Assembly (NCBI GenBank): GCA_009760885.1
Contig: CM019700.1
Location: 5,003,062 to 5,067,061 of the forward strand
Direction: 5' to 3'
Origin: Achatina immaculata
Lineage: Eukaryota; Mollusca; Gastropoda; Stylommatophora; Achatinidae
DNA: 64,000 bases
Every line of letters begins with the position of its first letter. The first letter of the stretch is position 1. Under the pieces are notes generated by a model. That model was not told the DNA's origin, ran no database searches, and was given only the letters and a program-made list of their open reading frames with translations. This document shows, in pieces, positions 1-13,537 of this stretch. The position numbers and the translations under genes are program-made.

Positions 1-182
1 AAAATAGCACTAAGGTGGACACCACAGGGGAACAGAAGTAAGGGTAGACCAAAAGAGACACGGAGAAGAACAACAGAAAGGATGTTGAGCAATAGAGGGC
101 AAGAGCAGAAAAAAAGGCGAAGGACAGGCATTTGTGGAAAACCCTTGCGGAAGCCCCATGTGCCCTGGGCACTTAAGGTTCA
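1..182 (+). repeat. LINE-F 3' end fragment
   Basis: Near-identical by eye to 58024-58210. One frame reads as a reverse-transcriptase C-terminal tail ([16 protein letters not shown] type) ending at TGCCCTGGGCACTTAAG. It is followed by (AT)n and a T-run at 181-215. Confidence 0.8.
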
Positions 183-653
183 GATATATATATATATATA
201 TTTTTTTTTTTTTTCTAACATGTTTTGGTTTTTTTTTCTTCTACTCTGGAGAAGACTTTGGAAAGATTAAGAAACACACAAAGGAAAAGACCTAGAAAAG
301 GAGCACCAAGCTTTTCTAGCAAGAAGTACGAAAAAAAAAAAAAGAGCGTTGTTGCCAAATTGTAAATTGGGAGGCACAACTGGCAGCATGAGTGAGCAGA
401 AGAGTATGAATAATAGATAAATGAACTTGAGTGATATAGACTGTGCTCGTTCTAAGCTTCAGACATAGAACTCATGAAGCAGCCATAACATGTGACATAA
501 ACAAGCTTAGAAGAAATACGAAACATTGAAAGAGAAACCTAAACTATCAAAATGAAGAAAATATCCAATGAATTAATGTTATTTCGGCAGTCAAATTAAT
601 CTGCTAATTTAAGGTTTGGTTTTTCCATTAAATATTTCTATTTCACTTCCACT
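183..653. other. AT-rich sequence, nothing recognised
   Basis: Low-complexity AT and T runs, then unremarkable A-rich sequence without a convincing exon or repeat. Confidence 0.5.
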
Positions 654-720
654 GTTGGCAAACAACTATGCGAGCCATATGTGACCTTTAACGGCACGGG
701 AAGGATGTAAGATGTAAAGG
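654..720 (+). repeat. LINE-B 3' tail
   Basis: Carries the family ending GCGAGCC...GGCACGGGAAGGATGTAAG, shared with 2308-2712, 22624-23038 and 50045-50395. Only the last 65 bp are present. Confidence 0.75.
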
Positions 721-1168
721 AAGATTATGCTGACCATCATGACATGCTCATTAAGTTTTTCTGGCTTTTGATTTTTAATATTTTGTTATGTTTGTTTTCA
801 AGAGAAAAGAAGAAGAATATGAAGAATTTTAAGAAGAAACTTTTGAGGAATAGACAGAACAGAGAGCATGAAGAATAAATAAGAGATAACATTTTTTTTT
901 TTTTTACATCTCGGGGAAATATGAAAAAAAATTAATTGGCTCTGCAGTTGGTGGACAGAGGAAATTACGGAAACCTTAAATATCCCATTATATGAAGCAA
1001 ATTGCCAAGTGCTATCAAGACAAATATATTTATTCCCTTAACACTGAAAGATATGAGCAAGGAAACAAGACAAGGCAAGGCTCTTCTGGGATCCCAAATC
1101 TGGTTGACACAAAAGATTTTTACATAATTTAGACATTATTTCTTTTCACCCTGTTTATCAATGAACGC
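721..1168. other. AT-rich sequence, degraded repeat
   Basis: Part (about 955-1085) resembles 23320-23385 and 44600-44710 (AACACTGAAAG...GAGAAAG), a weak unclassified repeat. Otherwise nothing is seen. Confidence 0.4.
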
Positions 1169-1442
1169 ATCATCTTTGAAGTAGATCTGTACAAGGTACA
1201 ATGCAAATTCATCATCTTTGAAGTAGATCTGTACAAGATACAATGCAAATTCATCATCTTTGAAGTAGATCTGTACAGGGTACAATGCACATTCATCATC
1301 TTTGAAGTAGATCAATGCAAATTCATCATCTTTGAAGTAGATCTGTACAGGGTACAATGCAAATTCATCATCTTTGAAGTAGATCTGTACAGGGTACAAT
1401 GCAAATTCATCATCTTTGAAGTAGATCTGTACAGGGTACATT
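1169..1442. repeat. 42-bp minisatellite, about 6.5 units
   Basis: Unit CATCATCTTTGAAGTAGATC plus 22 more bases, repeated head to tail; one unit lacks 12 bp. Because 42 is divisible by 3, the minus strand shows an open frame repeating YPVQIYFKDDEFAL. There is no sign that it is a gene. Confidence 0.9.
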
Positions 1443-2307
1443 TATGAAACTAAAATTTCTGCAGAGGAAGAGTGATATTACTGAAAGAACAACTGAAGTT
1501 CTCAGGCAGTCTCATATTTTAATACTTGTTTCAGGAGCCATATTATTATTATCTTAGTGGAAATGTTATTTTGATGAAAAATTACTCTGCAGAGAAGTAG
1601 GCCTGATTGGCACTTTTGTAAGTAAAGTTATAAACCCAACCAACTGATTAAAATTTGGGGTTAAAATTTAAATTTAACTGTAAACTCACCCCCCACCCCA
1701 GTTTGATTGAATGTTCCATATTTGAACTCAGAAAAGATAGTCAGCTTGTCTCAGAGAAATTAAGAAAACACTGAAAACTAATTAACATCGTTAATTAAGA
1801 GAATCAAAATTCTTTAGGATTTTCATGAGAAAACAGAAAGTAGAGAAGAAATCACTGAAAAACTGAAGAGAAAAAAAAAGAGAGGGAGGCCAATGGAAAT
1901 ATATAAAACAGGACCAAAAAAAAAAAAAAGGAAAAAAAAGCACCTGATTTATTTAAAAATGACCATGACCAAATGAAATAGAGAAGAATGATTGCCAGAG
2001 ATAATCAGCCAGGCCCCTGGGCTAAATTTAGCAATTGTCCCCCCCCCCCCCACTCCCTCGCTCCTCTTCTGACCTATATTTATATGGCTTGATTCTCTAC
2101 TAGTTGTGATTTCTACTGTTACTAAATGAATTTGTATTACACAGACCAAACACAACCAATACATCACTGTCTTTTGGATAACATGACATGTTAGTGGAGA
2201 AGTCATAGTTATAAATGACTGTCACATGAAACAGTAATCAGTATTTGCAGAGTTCTTTTCCTCGATGCCAGACCGCACCTCCTTCTTGGCACCTAGATTT
2301 AGGTCTG
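1443..2307. other. No gene or clear repeat
   Basis: AT-rich with homopolymer runs (A-runs near 1917-1940, C-run at 2039-2050). No exon or family match was recognised. Confidence 0.4.
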
Positions 2308-2712
2308 TTCAGAAATAGACAAGAAATTAGACTCTTTCAAAAACAAATGCCTAAGGAAAATTCTCAGTATAAAATGGAACGAATTCAGGAACAACGCAGA
2401 GATAAGACAGAGGAGCAAACAACAACCTGTCTCGTGGGTTATCAGTAAAAGATGAACATATGTTGGTCATGTGATGAGAAGAAACAATCAGAGGATCCCC
2501 AAACAAGCTATCAAGTGGAACACAGCAGGTCAAAGAAAAAGAGGTCAACCACATGAAACTCTAAGGAGGACACTGTTAAGAGAGGCCAGTTTAGTCAGCA
2601 TAACATCCCTTGATGAGATTGAAAAACTCGCTGAAGACAGGAAAATTTGGTGAACTACCATGCGATTCCTATGTGGTGTTTAGTGGCACAGGAAAGATGC
2701 TAGATGTAAGAA
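2308..2712 (+). repeat. LINE-B 3' end, 5'-truncated
   Basis: Broken frames give the reverse-transcriptase C-terminal tail ([17 protein letters not shown], then [20 protein letters not shown]). It ends with AGATGCTAGATGTAAG. Confidence 0.85.
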
Positions 2713-2784
2713 GGCTACAGGGTAATCTGCCATAGCTCATCATCCTGACAGCTAATAAATAAATATCTAAAAAGATATCCTTAT

Positions 2785-3000
2785 ATGGAATGGTCACCTG
2801 AGTGGAATGTGATTAGTGTACTTGTCTCTCACAAAGAGGATGGTGATTCAAGTCCAGATGGAGGTGCTGCAGTCATACCAGCTGCTGCTCTGCTGTAGAA
2901 CTGGGTACCTGGCTAAACTAGAGAGGAAACATGACCACATTATTTGCCAACAGGTCAAGAAAAATATGGACATTAACACCATGTACACTATATGACAAAA
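2785..3000 (+). repeat. SINE-T (tRNA-headed SINE), diverged
   Basis: TGAGTGGAATGTGATTAGTG resembles an A box and GTGATTCAAGTCC a B box. The body shares GGGTACC, the CA-CATGACCACAT-type motif and ACAGGTCAAG with 48345-48600. Confidence 0.65.
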
Positions 3001-3462
3001 ATGGGACCATGTTTCATTTTTATTTGTTTTTATACAGGTTACTTTGTTTTTTTTTCACTTCTGGCATTGGCCTGAGTACTCTTATCATTTTTTGAAATCA
3101 TATATTAGTTTTAAATTGTACACTTGAAATCCAACTGCTATTTCTTAATTATTTTAAATGTTGTGTTTTTTTTTTTTAGAAAACTTCTGCTATTTCATAT
3201 ATTTAGTCCATGCCTGGAAATATGAAAGGAATAAAAATGAATGCTCTGATACCAGGTGTAGAAAGTTGTATCAGCCCAAAGATATTGCTACCAGACTTTC
3301 TCAAAGTGCTCTGTGGAAACAGACTAAGTCATAAGTGTTTGGCAACATTGCTACACTGTGTTGGTGGAGCTCCCTAAGGCATCTAGCATTGTAGTTCACT
3401 GGAAGATTGTATTATATTCTTGTATCAATCCTAGAAAGTGATAATGTCATTTATCATCAACT
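3001..3462. other. AT-rich sequence, nothing recognised
   Basis: T-rich sequence with no exon or repeat family match. Confidence 0.4.
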
Positions 3463-3990
3463 ATACATCTTACATCCTTCCCATGCCATTAAACATCACA
3501 CAGGGCTCTCATGGTAGTTTGCAAGTTTTCCTGTTTTCGGCGTGCTCTTCAACCTCATTAAAGGATTTTTTATACCTGCTAATTTGGTCCTTCTTAACAA
3601 TGTCCTCTTTAGAGTTTCACTTGGTCAACCTCTTTTTCTTTGGCCTGTTGTGCTCCACTTGATAGGTTATTTTGGGATTCTCTGACTATTTCTTCTCATC
3701 ACATGACCGACATATGTCCATCTTCTTTTTCTGATCAACCATGAGACAGGTTGTTGTTCACTCATCTGCCTTATCTCTGCATTGTTTTTTTAATTCATTC
3801 CACTTTATACCAAATATTTTCCTTAGGCACTTGTTTTCAAAAGCGTCTGATTTCTTGTCTATTTCTTTAGTTGTTTCCCAGCTTTCACATGCATAAATGA
3901 GAGTGGATATTACACTTGTATTGAGTAATCTTATCTTGGTTTTTGTGCTTATAACTTTTGAATGCCATATGCTCTCAAGATTCATCATCA
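3463..3990 (-). repeat. LINE-B 3' end, 5'-truncated
   Basis: The minus strand encodes [20 protein letters not shown] and [19 protein letters not shown], the RT connection region of LINE-B. The 3' tail lies at the left edge (CTTACATCCTTCCC). Confidence 0.88.
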
Positions 3991-4159
3991 ACCATAGCAG
4001 TCACTGATATCACCACCTTCAAGCATAACAGTCTCATTATATTATTTTGTATTATTTTTTGTAATCCTTTTCAGATTAGAATGTGAGACCTTCTTGTCGT
4101 ATCTGTAGTTAGTATGGAGGGAGACTGTGAACAAATAGAAAGAAGGTTTGATGTGGGAC

Positions 4160-5115
4160 CATGCCAGTGAACTTGCCACTCTTCCCTCATGTGAAAATAG
4201 ACACAGGTAGACTTGTCTCTCTTCCTTCATGTAAAAAACAGACACTGATATATTTGCCACTCTTCCCTCATGTGAAAATATTAACAGGTAGACTTGTCTC
4301 TCTTCCTTCATGTAAAAAACAGACACTGATATATTTGCCACTCTTCCCTCATGTGAAAATATTAACAGGTAGACTTATCTCTCTTCCTTCATGTAAAAAA
4401 ACAGACACTGATATATTTGCCACTCTTCCCTCATGTGAAAATAGACACAGGTAGACTTGTCTCTCTTCTTTCATGTAAAAAACAGACACTGATATATTTG
4501 CCACTCTTCCCTCATGTGAAAATATTAACAGGTAGACTTGTCTCTCTTCCTTCATGTAAAAGAACAGACACTGATATATTTGTCACTCTTCACTCTTCCT
4601 TCATGTCAAAACAGATACAGATATGTTTGTCACTCTTCCTTCAGTCAAAACAGACACTGATATATTTGTCACTCTTCTTTCATGTCAAAGCAGATACAGA
4701 TATATTTATTACTCTTCTTTCATGTCAAAGCAGATACAGATATATTTGTTACTCTTCTTTCATGTCAAAGCAGATACAGATATATTTGTTACTCTCCTTT
4801 CTTATAAAAAACAGACTGATATATTTGTCATTCTTCCTTTATGTCAAAACACACTGATATATTTGTCACTCTTCCTTCATGTCAAAACAGACACTGATAT
4901 TTGTCACTCTTCCTTCCTGTCAAAACAGACACTGATATATTTGTCACTCTTCCTTCATGTAACAATTAACAGACATGGATAAATTTGCCACTTACTCATG
5001 TGAAAACAGACTTGGATAAATTAACCACTTACTCATGTGAAAACAGACTTGGATAAATTTACCACTTACTCATGTGAAAACAGACTTGGATAAATTTACT
5101 ACTTAACTCATGTTA
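4160..5115. repeat. Minisatellite of about 40-bp half-units (81-bp higher order)
   Basis: Tandem units of the type ACTCTTCCTTCATGTCAAAA plus CAGACACTGATATATTTGTC. In 4160-4580 two half-unit variants alternate to give an 81-bp repeat; in 4980-5115 a CTTACTCATGTGAAAACAGA variant takes over. Long frames on both strands are by-products of the repeat. Confidence 0.9.
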
Positions 5116-5315
5116 AAATACACAGGTAAATTGTATAAACACAGCAATTTGAAGATAGTTTGCCACAGTTATAAGCAAAAAAGACACTACAAAAAAATCT
5201 ATGAAAAAAATTTTTTTTTTCATTTACCCGGATTTTTAAATTTCTGATCAAAGGTTTACTGCATTCATAAAATTTCAAACGCTTCATTATTTGTCTTGTC
5301 TTGTCCTTCCTCATT

Positions 5316-5690
5316 TACTGCTAGGTGTAGAGGTGAAGTGCAAGTGTCTCCCAATGGCTCGCCTGTTGGCTTCGTACACTGAGATGTTCAAGGACTCTGC
5401 TATACCATCAGTCCATCGTTTGCATGGGCTGCCCCTTCCTTTGCCCTTGTGTGGTCTGTAAAACATTGCTCTCTGTGGTGCACGTTCTGTTGGTAGTCGT
5501 GACACATGACCGAATCATTTTAGTTTCTGTTTCTGAATATGATTCAGAACGGGTTCAACTCCTTTATTTCTAATGACATCATTTCTGATTCTGTCCATTC
5601 TTGATATTCCAAGAATTCTTCTCAAGAATCTCATTTCAGTTGTTGTAAATTTTCCTCTTGTCTTTTGCTGTCATCGTCCATGCCTGGCAT
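5316..5690 (-). repeat. LINE 3' end fragment
   Basis: The minus strand reads MSRLPTERAPQRAMFYRPHK and then GRGSPCKRWTDGIAESLN, a reverse-transcriptase C-terminal tail. It differs from LINE-A, B and C. Confidence 0.75.
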
Positions 5691-5691
5691 T

Positions 5692-5905
5692 GGTAGCACA
5701 AAGTTGGTATGAAGATTGTTTGGTTTCCAGTGAGACAGAAGGTACCTGGTTCAATTCCGCACTCAGGGATAATTTTTTTGGAACTGACCCTCATTGCTGT
5801 GGCTGGGACCTCCCAAGGAAAACAGAGACAGCGAGGACAGGTCCTGGCATTCCTACCTCAAATGCTGTAGTGGCCTAGAAATGTGAAGGTACTAACACTT
5901 CATAC
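5692..5905 (+). repeat. tRNA-like SINE, second type
   Basis: Matches the reverse complement of 34985-35212: shared CCTACCTCAAATGCTGTAGT and GGCCTAGAAATGTGAAG. The head carries CTGGTTCAATTCC, a B-box-like motif. Confidence 0.65.
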
Positions 5906-6237
5906 CTCTCTATCTCATGAAATGCTATGGAGGCAGATGTGACAAAAGTGGGAGAGAAAGGAGTGTACATAATATTTTAAAAAAAAAAAAACTCAGAAGA
6001 GTTAGAGCTGTGAATATTGTTGTTGTTCCCCTTGGAGCTGTAGACAGGATATTCTTAGCAGCCAATACAATGAATTTGTTGAACACAATCATCATGCATT
6101 GTATCAGACTGGGAGTAGTTACAAGTGCTAGCTTGAAAACCAGGAGGGGACGTAATAAATAAGATTCTGGCCAAGTCCATCACCATGGGGACCACGGAAG
6201 TGTTAGATAAAAAGGGCCATTATCATTATTATTTCAG
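5906..6237. other. No recognised content upstream of first exon
   Basis: Contains an open frame at 5917-6162 without recognisable motifs, and the acceptor and branch region for exon 6238. Confidence 0.4.
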
Positions 6238-6356
6238 ATGCTCAAAAACTTTTGGTTGCTCTACCAACTCTTGAATCGAGGCTCCCAAACAAGGAGCCAG
6301 AGATTCATTATCTTCGAAGGTTCTTACGCAACAGGAACCTTCACCTCATCCTCAGG
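6238..6356 (+). CDS. MPP7: MPP7-like exon 1 of window: first L27 domain
   Basis: Acceptor ATTTCAG and donor GTAAGT bound 119 nt. Two bases finish a codon begun upstream, then 39 codons start [15 protein letters not shown] and end LHLILR. This aligns with the N-terminal L27 helices of MPP proteins. In the family only about ten residues normally precede this point, so a short upstream coding exon with the start codon is missing. Confidence 0.85.
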
Positions 6357-9300
6357 GTAAGTCTAGCTTCCTTGAATTTTTTATTTCTTATTTTAATTTC
6401 TGTTTTTATTTTAATTTAAAAATGTATTCAATCAGGCAGTCATTTGCATGTCTCTTGTGGAACTTGCCTCCCTAACAGCTCTCTTATAGGCCTCTTAGTT
6501 GTAAGCAAGATGCATCCATTTGTAGATTATCAAAGATGCCTTGCAGCCATCTTCACCTGGTCTTCCTCTCTTTCTTTTTCCCATTATATACCCTTCCAAG
6601 ACGGTCTTCTCTAGATTATCATGACATTTAGTGTGTCCAAAATATTTAAGTTTTCTCTCTTTAATCCTCTTTACTAGCTAGCCTTCCTCAATATTAAGTT
6701 CTTGTAGTATGGATATATTTGTTCTTTTCTGTGTCCATGATATTTGAAGATCTCTTCTGTAGCATTTACATTCAAAGGCATTTATGTGTTTCTCAGCTGT
6801 TTTGTTAAGTGTCTAGGTCTCACAGGCATATGTTGCGATGGGAAAGATGCATGACCTTAAAAATCTTATTTTTGTAGTTCTGTCTGTTCCTCTCCACAGA
6901 TTCTTTAGTTGTTTTACTTTCTGAAGAGTAACATATGTCCTCCTTTTAATTTCCCTCATTGTATCTCCATTATTGGTTAGTAATTATCAAAAAAATTCAA
7001 AACTCTCCACTTATTCCAATTTTTTCCTCATTGATACATATTTCAGCTGCCTTATTTGTTTTGTCAGTTGTTATCAATTTAGTTTTCTTCACATTAAGAT
7101 AGAGGTTTTGCTTTTCACTATTCTTATGGACTGACATAATTAGTTTTCCCATTCCTTTTTGTGTTGTGGACAGTAATACTGTGTCATCAGCATATCTAAT
7201 CTCTGGTTTATTATTTATTTATTTATTTTAAAAGATATAATAGGCTCTCACTGAGAATACACATTGATTTCCTTTAGGGAGCATTTATTGATTTGCAATA
7301 GTTCAGTTGAAAGCAGCATGGAAGAGCAGCAAAGGGTTGTCTGAAAGAGATTTTTTACTTGGTCTGGTTATAACATCTGGACTTTAGAATTATTCAGTTC
7401 ATTTAATTGAAAAAAAAAACAAAAACTTTAAATAAGTAGAATAAAATGTACAGTGAAACTAGTTATATGAAGAATAGTTATAAGAAGTTACAAATTTTTC
7501 TTCTGTGTATTTTTTCCTCCTCAATCTCCTGCTGAACTGAGAGCTAGTGATATCTGTAGCCAATGCTTCTTGGAAGCTGGTTATGACTGCTTGGGAGCTG
7601 GTTATGACTGCTTGGAAGCTGGTTATGACTGCTTGGGAGCTGGTTATGACTGCTATTTTTTCAGTCTCTGCGTGGAACTAAAAAAAAAAACAAGGGGATG
7701 TGTAATGCTTCTTTAGCAGACTCCACTGCCATGGGAATTCTGGTGATCCCTGCCCCAGTTAGCCAGGCTAGGCCTGTTACTGGGTGATATAGTCACAAAT
7801 AGAAATGGACATGATTTTCAGATTTGAAAGTGCAGTTTAATATCATTGTGTTTTAAGCTGATAAAATTTATTAAAAAAGATAACGCAAGCCCCAGTATCA
7901 GTAAATAAAGTTTTTACACCTTGCAAACATATTTTGTTCATACTGTACTAACATCTATACACACACACACACACAAATGAAGAAAAATTGATCACATTTT
8001 CATTTGCTTTTTTGATTTTTCAAAAATCAGATTTATAGGCAGTTTCGAGCTCAACAAGGCAGCAAAAAACCAGCAGCAGATTTTGCAGTTTCTCAGGCAG
8101 CAGACGTAAGTTGCTTTCAGAATTCAACATTTCAAGTTACCGGCATAACTTTATATCACTTTTATTTCCTGTTATGTAGCATGAAAAATGGTACTCTCTT
8201 TCTTTCTCTGGTCCATACCATTCAGATGATGGTTGCCAATGATTTCCACAGCCATTTATCCTATGCTTTTTTTTTCTATAAGATGTGTGTTGGGCCATGT
8301 TCTGTTCCACTCTTTTTTGCCCATCAGATATCTTGTTTCCATATCTTCCTCTTTCCCTGGGAACAGCTGTGTTAAGAACACACTTATCTTAATATAGTCT
8401 TTGTGAGACAGGGAACATAGATCTGTGTGCTTAAAAACTCTGACCTACTTCTGTAGCCCAGAAACTTGTAGCAATCAACACTAATTGTAATTGTTATTTT
8501 TGTAAAATCTACTGTCAGGTTGGTGGACATGGAGATCGCTGGCAGGGATGAGGAAAATCTGATGTGAAACCAGTGAATCCAGGACGTGATAAGCCTATGG
8601 GTCTTTACAACAATGGCTATCGGAATGATGTAAACAAAACAGAGGCAGCAGACTATAGGTGATGGGGAATGGATTTCATTGAGGCACTCATCAAATTCCT
8701 CATCCCAAAGTCGGAGTGTCTCTGTGGAACTGTTTCAAAGCCATCTGGCCAGCCAGCATTGCATGCTGGATCTGACATGGAGAAGAGGCTTAAGTACAGC
8801 CACCAGAGGCTGCAAAACAAAGTTTTGGCCAGGGCAGCCTACACCACTGTCTTCATGGCAGTCTGATCAAGACCACAGTCTGTCCTATCAAGGAAGGGTG
8901 CTGAAGTCGGAGATACCCAGCCAGAAGGCGCATCACAAAAATCAGGCTACCACACATCATCGCCAGTGTGCATATGAAGAAGAAGAAGGTCTTCCTCTGT
9001 CCCTTTTCCCCTCCAGTTTGCCTGTTGTCACAAGGTGTTCCAGTTTGGCTCTTCTAAAAACATGTCCTACAAATCTGGACTGTCCTGTTCTTAATTTTGC
9101 TATTTCTCTCTTTTGCCCAGCCTCGCTTACAACCTCTTCATTTGTTTTCTTGGCTGTCCATGATATTCTCATCATTCTTCGTAGGAATCATATCTCTTGT
9201 GCTTTCAGTAGATTTTGAGTGCTCATGAAGCAAAATGGTACAATTTTCTTAAAAGATAATTTTATACAGTGCTGTTATTATGTTATTTTGAAGCCAATTT

Positions 9301-12300
9301 AGTAGGCATAAAATCCCTTTTTGAAGTTGAAAAGGTCACTGAAAACAGAAAAACTTGGCGAACTACCATGCAAGCCCAATGTGACATTTAACGACACAGG
9401 AATAATGTAAGATGTTATTTTTTTTTTAATATTGTAGCATATACCTCCAATATACAATATGGTACAGTAAGAAAGACAGTTTTGTAGCACTTAGTATGTT
9501 CTGTTGTGGCACATATTTGATTCTTAAATCCAAATTTTTTTTTTATAAGTAGTTTTATAGAAAATTTAGTGTAGTCTGTGTCTGCTGCATAAGTATGTTT
9601 TGTTAGTTTTATAGCATCACCTTAGATTTTGTTGTATTTCTTGCACACATTTACTGCCATGATCTTGTATTAAGCTGAGCACAGAAGCAAAATTCTGGAT
9701 ATTTAAGAGTTATGTCACAAGTTATTTAAGTGCTACTCTATGGAAATGAATGCAGGAAAACCACCAGAACTGTAAAAGAAAAACAACTGAATTCCTTCCA
9801 GAATACATGTTTACGTAGGATTAGATGAATATTATGGTCAAATGCAATAAAAAAAATAACAACTAGCTGGCAGAAATGCAGATAAAAGTAACCAGTGCAG
9901 ATCTGAATGGAAAAAGCAACTGAAATGCAACAATGAACAGATCCAATACACACACTACAAAGACATCAGCAAACCATCCTCTTCCGCCTAAGGAAAGGTG
10001 ACTGCAAACTACTGAGCCACCTACATTGGCTTAAAATGTCTCACACAGATGAGTGTCCATGTTGCAGTGGAGTCCAGACTCCAGAACATATCCTTCAAGA
10101 GTGCCAAAACCATGCAGACCTGAGGCGTGAGACATGGCAAAAGCTTTGGAGCTCCTATCAGGAGGAGGAGGAGGAGGAGAAAAAGAAGAAGAAGAAGAAG
10201 AAGAAGGAGGAGGAGGAGAAGAAGAAGAAGAAGGTGCCAAAAATAACACTGAGATGGACACCTCAGGAGAACAGGAGTAAGGGTAGACCAAAGGAGACTT
10301 GAAAAGGGACAACAGAGAGGATGTTAAACAACAGAGGGTTCACTTAGGCAAGTAAAAAAAAAAAAAGGTGAAGAAAAAGGCAAGAGCAAAAAAAAAAAAA
10401 AGCTGAAAGACAGGCATTTGTGGAACACTCTTGCAGAAGCCCCATTTGTCCTGGGCACCTGAACATTGAAAGAGTGAGAGAGTTTTATATTGTTATCTCT
10501 TGCTTTAGTACACATTTACTGTCAGAAAAAGAAGTAATCTATTAGCATGATTATATACCCTGTCTCCTAGCACATATTTATTGAGCAGTTTTTGTGTATT
10601 GATTCTGTAGTGTGGCACTTTCTTTCTCCTACTTGCCTGGAAAAAAAAGTAATAATGAGATTTTAGTGCATAGTTCAGTTCATTCAGAAAATAACTATGC
10701 ACTAACCCAGTATCGATTCCGGTATTGTAGTGATATCTTAATGACTGCTGTAACTAGCCACATCTACCTGTGTGCATTGGTGTGTTGAAGCCTGCTGTAT
10801 TCAGTCTGTCTTTGTGTATTCAGTTGTTAAGCAGACATTAAGATATCACTACAGTACCAGAATCGACACTGGGTTAGTGCACAGCTACTTATGGAACACC
10901 CTGTATTTTAGTCATTTGTATCAGATATTTGGCTGTTTCTTGCCCTCATCCTCTCACCCCTTTCTATATAAATGTTTTTTTTTTTTTGTTCACTGATGTT
11001 GATAACCATTTTGCCAGACTCTCTTTCTGGTCCATGCTGGTCAGGTGTTGGTTGTCACTGATATCCGCAACCACCTATCCTTTGCACTGTATATAAAATG
11101 TGTGGTTGATCAAAGAAAACTAAAGTGATGACAACTGACAAAACAAACAAGGCAACTGAAATATGTATCAATGAGGAAAAACTGGAAGAAGTGGAGTTTT
11201 GAATATCTTGGATCATTACTAACTAATAATGGAGATACAATGAGGGAAATTAAAAGGAGGACATCTATTGCTCTTCAGAAAGTAAAACAAATAAAGATTC
11301 TGTGGAGAGGAGCAGACAGAACCACAAAAATAAGATTTTTAAGGGCATGTATCTTTCCCATCGTAACATATGCCTGTGAGACCTGGACACTTAACAAAAC
11401 AGCTGAGAAACACATAAATGCCTTTGAATGTAAATGCTATAGAAGAGTTCTCCAAATATCATGGACACAAAAAAAAACAAATATATCTATACTACAAGAG
11501 CTTAATATTGAAGAAGGCTGGCTAGTAAAGAGGATTAAAGAGAGAAAACTTAAATATTTTGGACACATTAAACGTCATGATAATTTAGGGAAGACCGTAT
11601 TGGAAGGATACATAATGGGAAAAAGAAAAAGAGGAAGACCGAAACGAAGATGGCTGCAAGACATCGTTGATGATCTGGAAATGGATGCAGCAGCAGCAGG
11701 CCATCTTGCTCACAACCGAGAGGCCTACAGGAGTGCTGTTTGGGAGGCAAAGTTCCGCAAGGGACATGCAAAGGAATGAATGAATGAATGGTTGATCATA
11801 CTCCATGCCACTGTTTTAGTCCATCAAGCATCTTGTTTCTTGGCCTTCCTCTGTCCCTTTGCCTCTCCAGTTTTTTCATTCATTCTCACTAGATGTTCCA
11901 GTTTGCCTCTTCTCAAAACATGTCCTACAAATGTGGATTGTCATGTTCCGAATTTTGTCATAATTATTTTGCCTTTAGCTGACCATTGTTATTTTTTTCT
12001 CTCTTATGTCTCTGTTTTGTCACAGCCAGTCAGCTTCTGTCATTTATATCCTTCTGTCGTTTATATCCTTCTGTCATTGCATTTTTCTCTTTCTCTCTCT
12101 CTCTCTTTCTCCTTTTTCTCTCTCTCTCTCTTTCTCTCTCAAAAATCAATGCTCATAACAACAAGACAGAAACTACAAAACGCAACAAAAACAACACTTC
12201 GGCTCTGTACAGAAACATCACAGACAGAAAACGTTAGTGAGCACAAAACACTAGGTCTTATTATTGACCAACATCTGACCTGGAACTCTCATGTGCAATG

Positions 12301-13506
12301 TCTAACAAAACTCATTGCAGAAAAAGTATACCAATTAGCTAAAATTAAGCACTTCATAGATCAAGACACTAGAAAGACATACTACATAGCTCATATACAA
12401 ACACATTTAGACTATTGCTTAACAGTTTGGGATGGTTGCTCAGTGTCAAATACAAAGAGGCTTTGCTCTCTCCAAAAGTGAGCAGTAAAGCTTATTAGTG
12501 ACAAAGATCAAGGACATACAACTAATTATCACAAACGTATCAAAATACTACCTCTTAAGAACAGGTTCCTCTTCAACAGAGCCAAGTTAGTACATCAAAT
12601 TCTTTCACGGCATGCCCCGCCTTATCTATGGAACCTGTTTAAATTTAGCCCAAAGTGCAGCCAACGCTTAAACAACATATGTGTTCCAAAACCTAGACTT
12701 GATCTTTACAAGAAAAGCTTTAGTTATTCTGCTGCTCATCTTTGGAATACCCTCCCATCCTATATAAAAAATATAAATTATACTCCTTCCTACAACTGCA
12801 AGCTTTCCCAATATCTATTTGATGTCGACTACATGCCTCCATGAATTATAAAACTTAAAAGTTATCTTAAGCTGCTCTTACAGACCCCGAATACAATTAA
12901 TTGTTTTCTGAATAGTCCCGAAAATTTTGTTTAGTAGATAGTAGATATCGTGGACACAAAAAAGAACAAATATATCTATACTACAAGAGCTTAATATTGA
13001 AGAAGGCTGGCTAGTAAAGAGGATTAAAGAGAGAAAACTTAAATATTTTGGCCACATTAAACGTCATGATAATTTAGAGAAGACCGTATTGGAAGGATAC
13101 ATAATGGGAAAAAGAAAAAGAGGAAGACCGAAACGAAGATGGCTGCAAGACATCGTTGATGATCTGGAAATGGATGCAGCAGCAGCAGGCCATCTTGCTC
13201 ACAACCGAGAGGCCTACAGGAGTGCTGTTTGGGAGGCAAAGTTCCGCAAGGGACATGCAAAGGAATGAATGAATGAATGAAGATAGTCATTTATAATGTA
13301 TGTAGTTACTTCTGTACTGAGTGATTGTTTAAGAGCGAAACGTAAATGTTATATTTTATTTTATGTCTCTCAGCTTCAATGTTAGTTATGTTTGTTATAT
13401 GAACAGCATATTTGTAGAATGTCTGGAATAGAGTGAAAGATGTATGATAAAGGGCAGAATGTCAGACGGGCCTGCTTGCCCAATTCTTAACCCTTTTGGA
13501 ATAAAG

Positions 13507-13537
<31 letters not shown>

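Noticed and set aside
1136..1441. Minus-strand open frame with YPVQIYFKDDEFAL repeats
   Set aside because: A 42-bp minisatellite is open in frame by arithmetic; no start context, splice sites or unique sequence.
4417..4982. Long plus-strand frames (119-146 residues) rich in LSLFPHVK-like repeats
   Set aside because: Products of the 40/81-bp minisatellite; frames are open on both strands.
5917..6162. 81-residue frame just before the first exon as the gene's 5' coding part
   Set aside because: Stops well before the acceptor at 6237, has no donor in the right phase that I can defend, and no family similarity.
10155..10240. Glu/Lys-rich coding stretch
   Set aside because: It is the (GAG/GAA)n tail of a LINE-D insertion.
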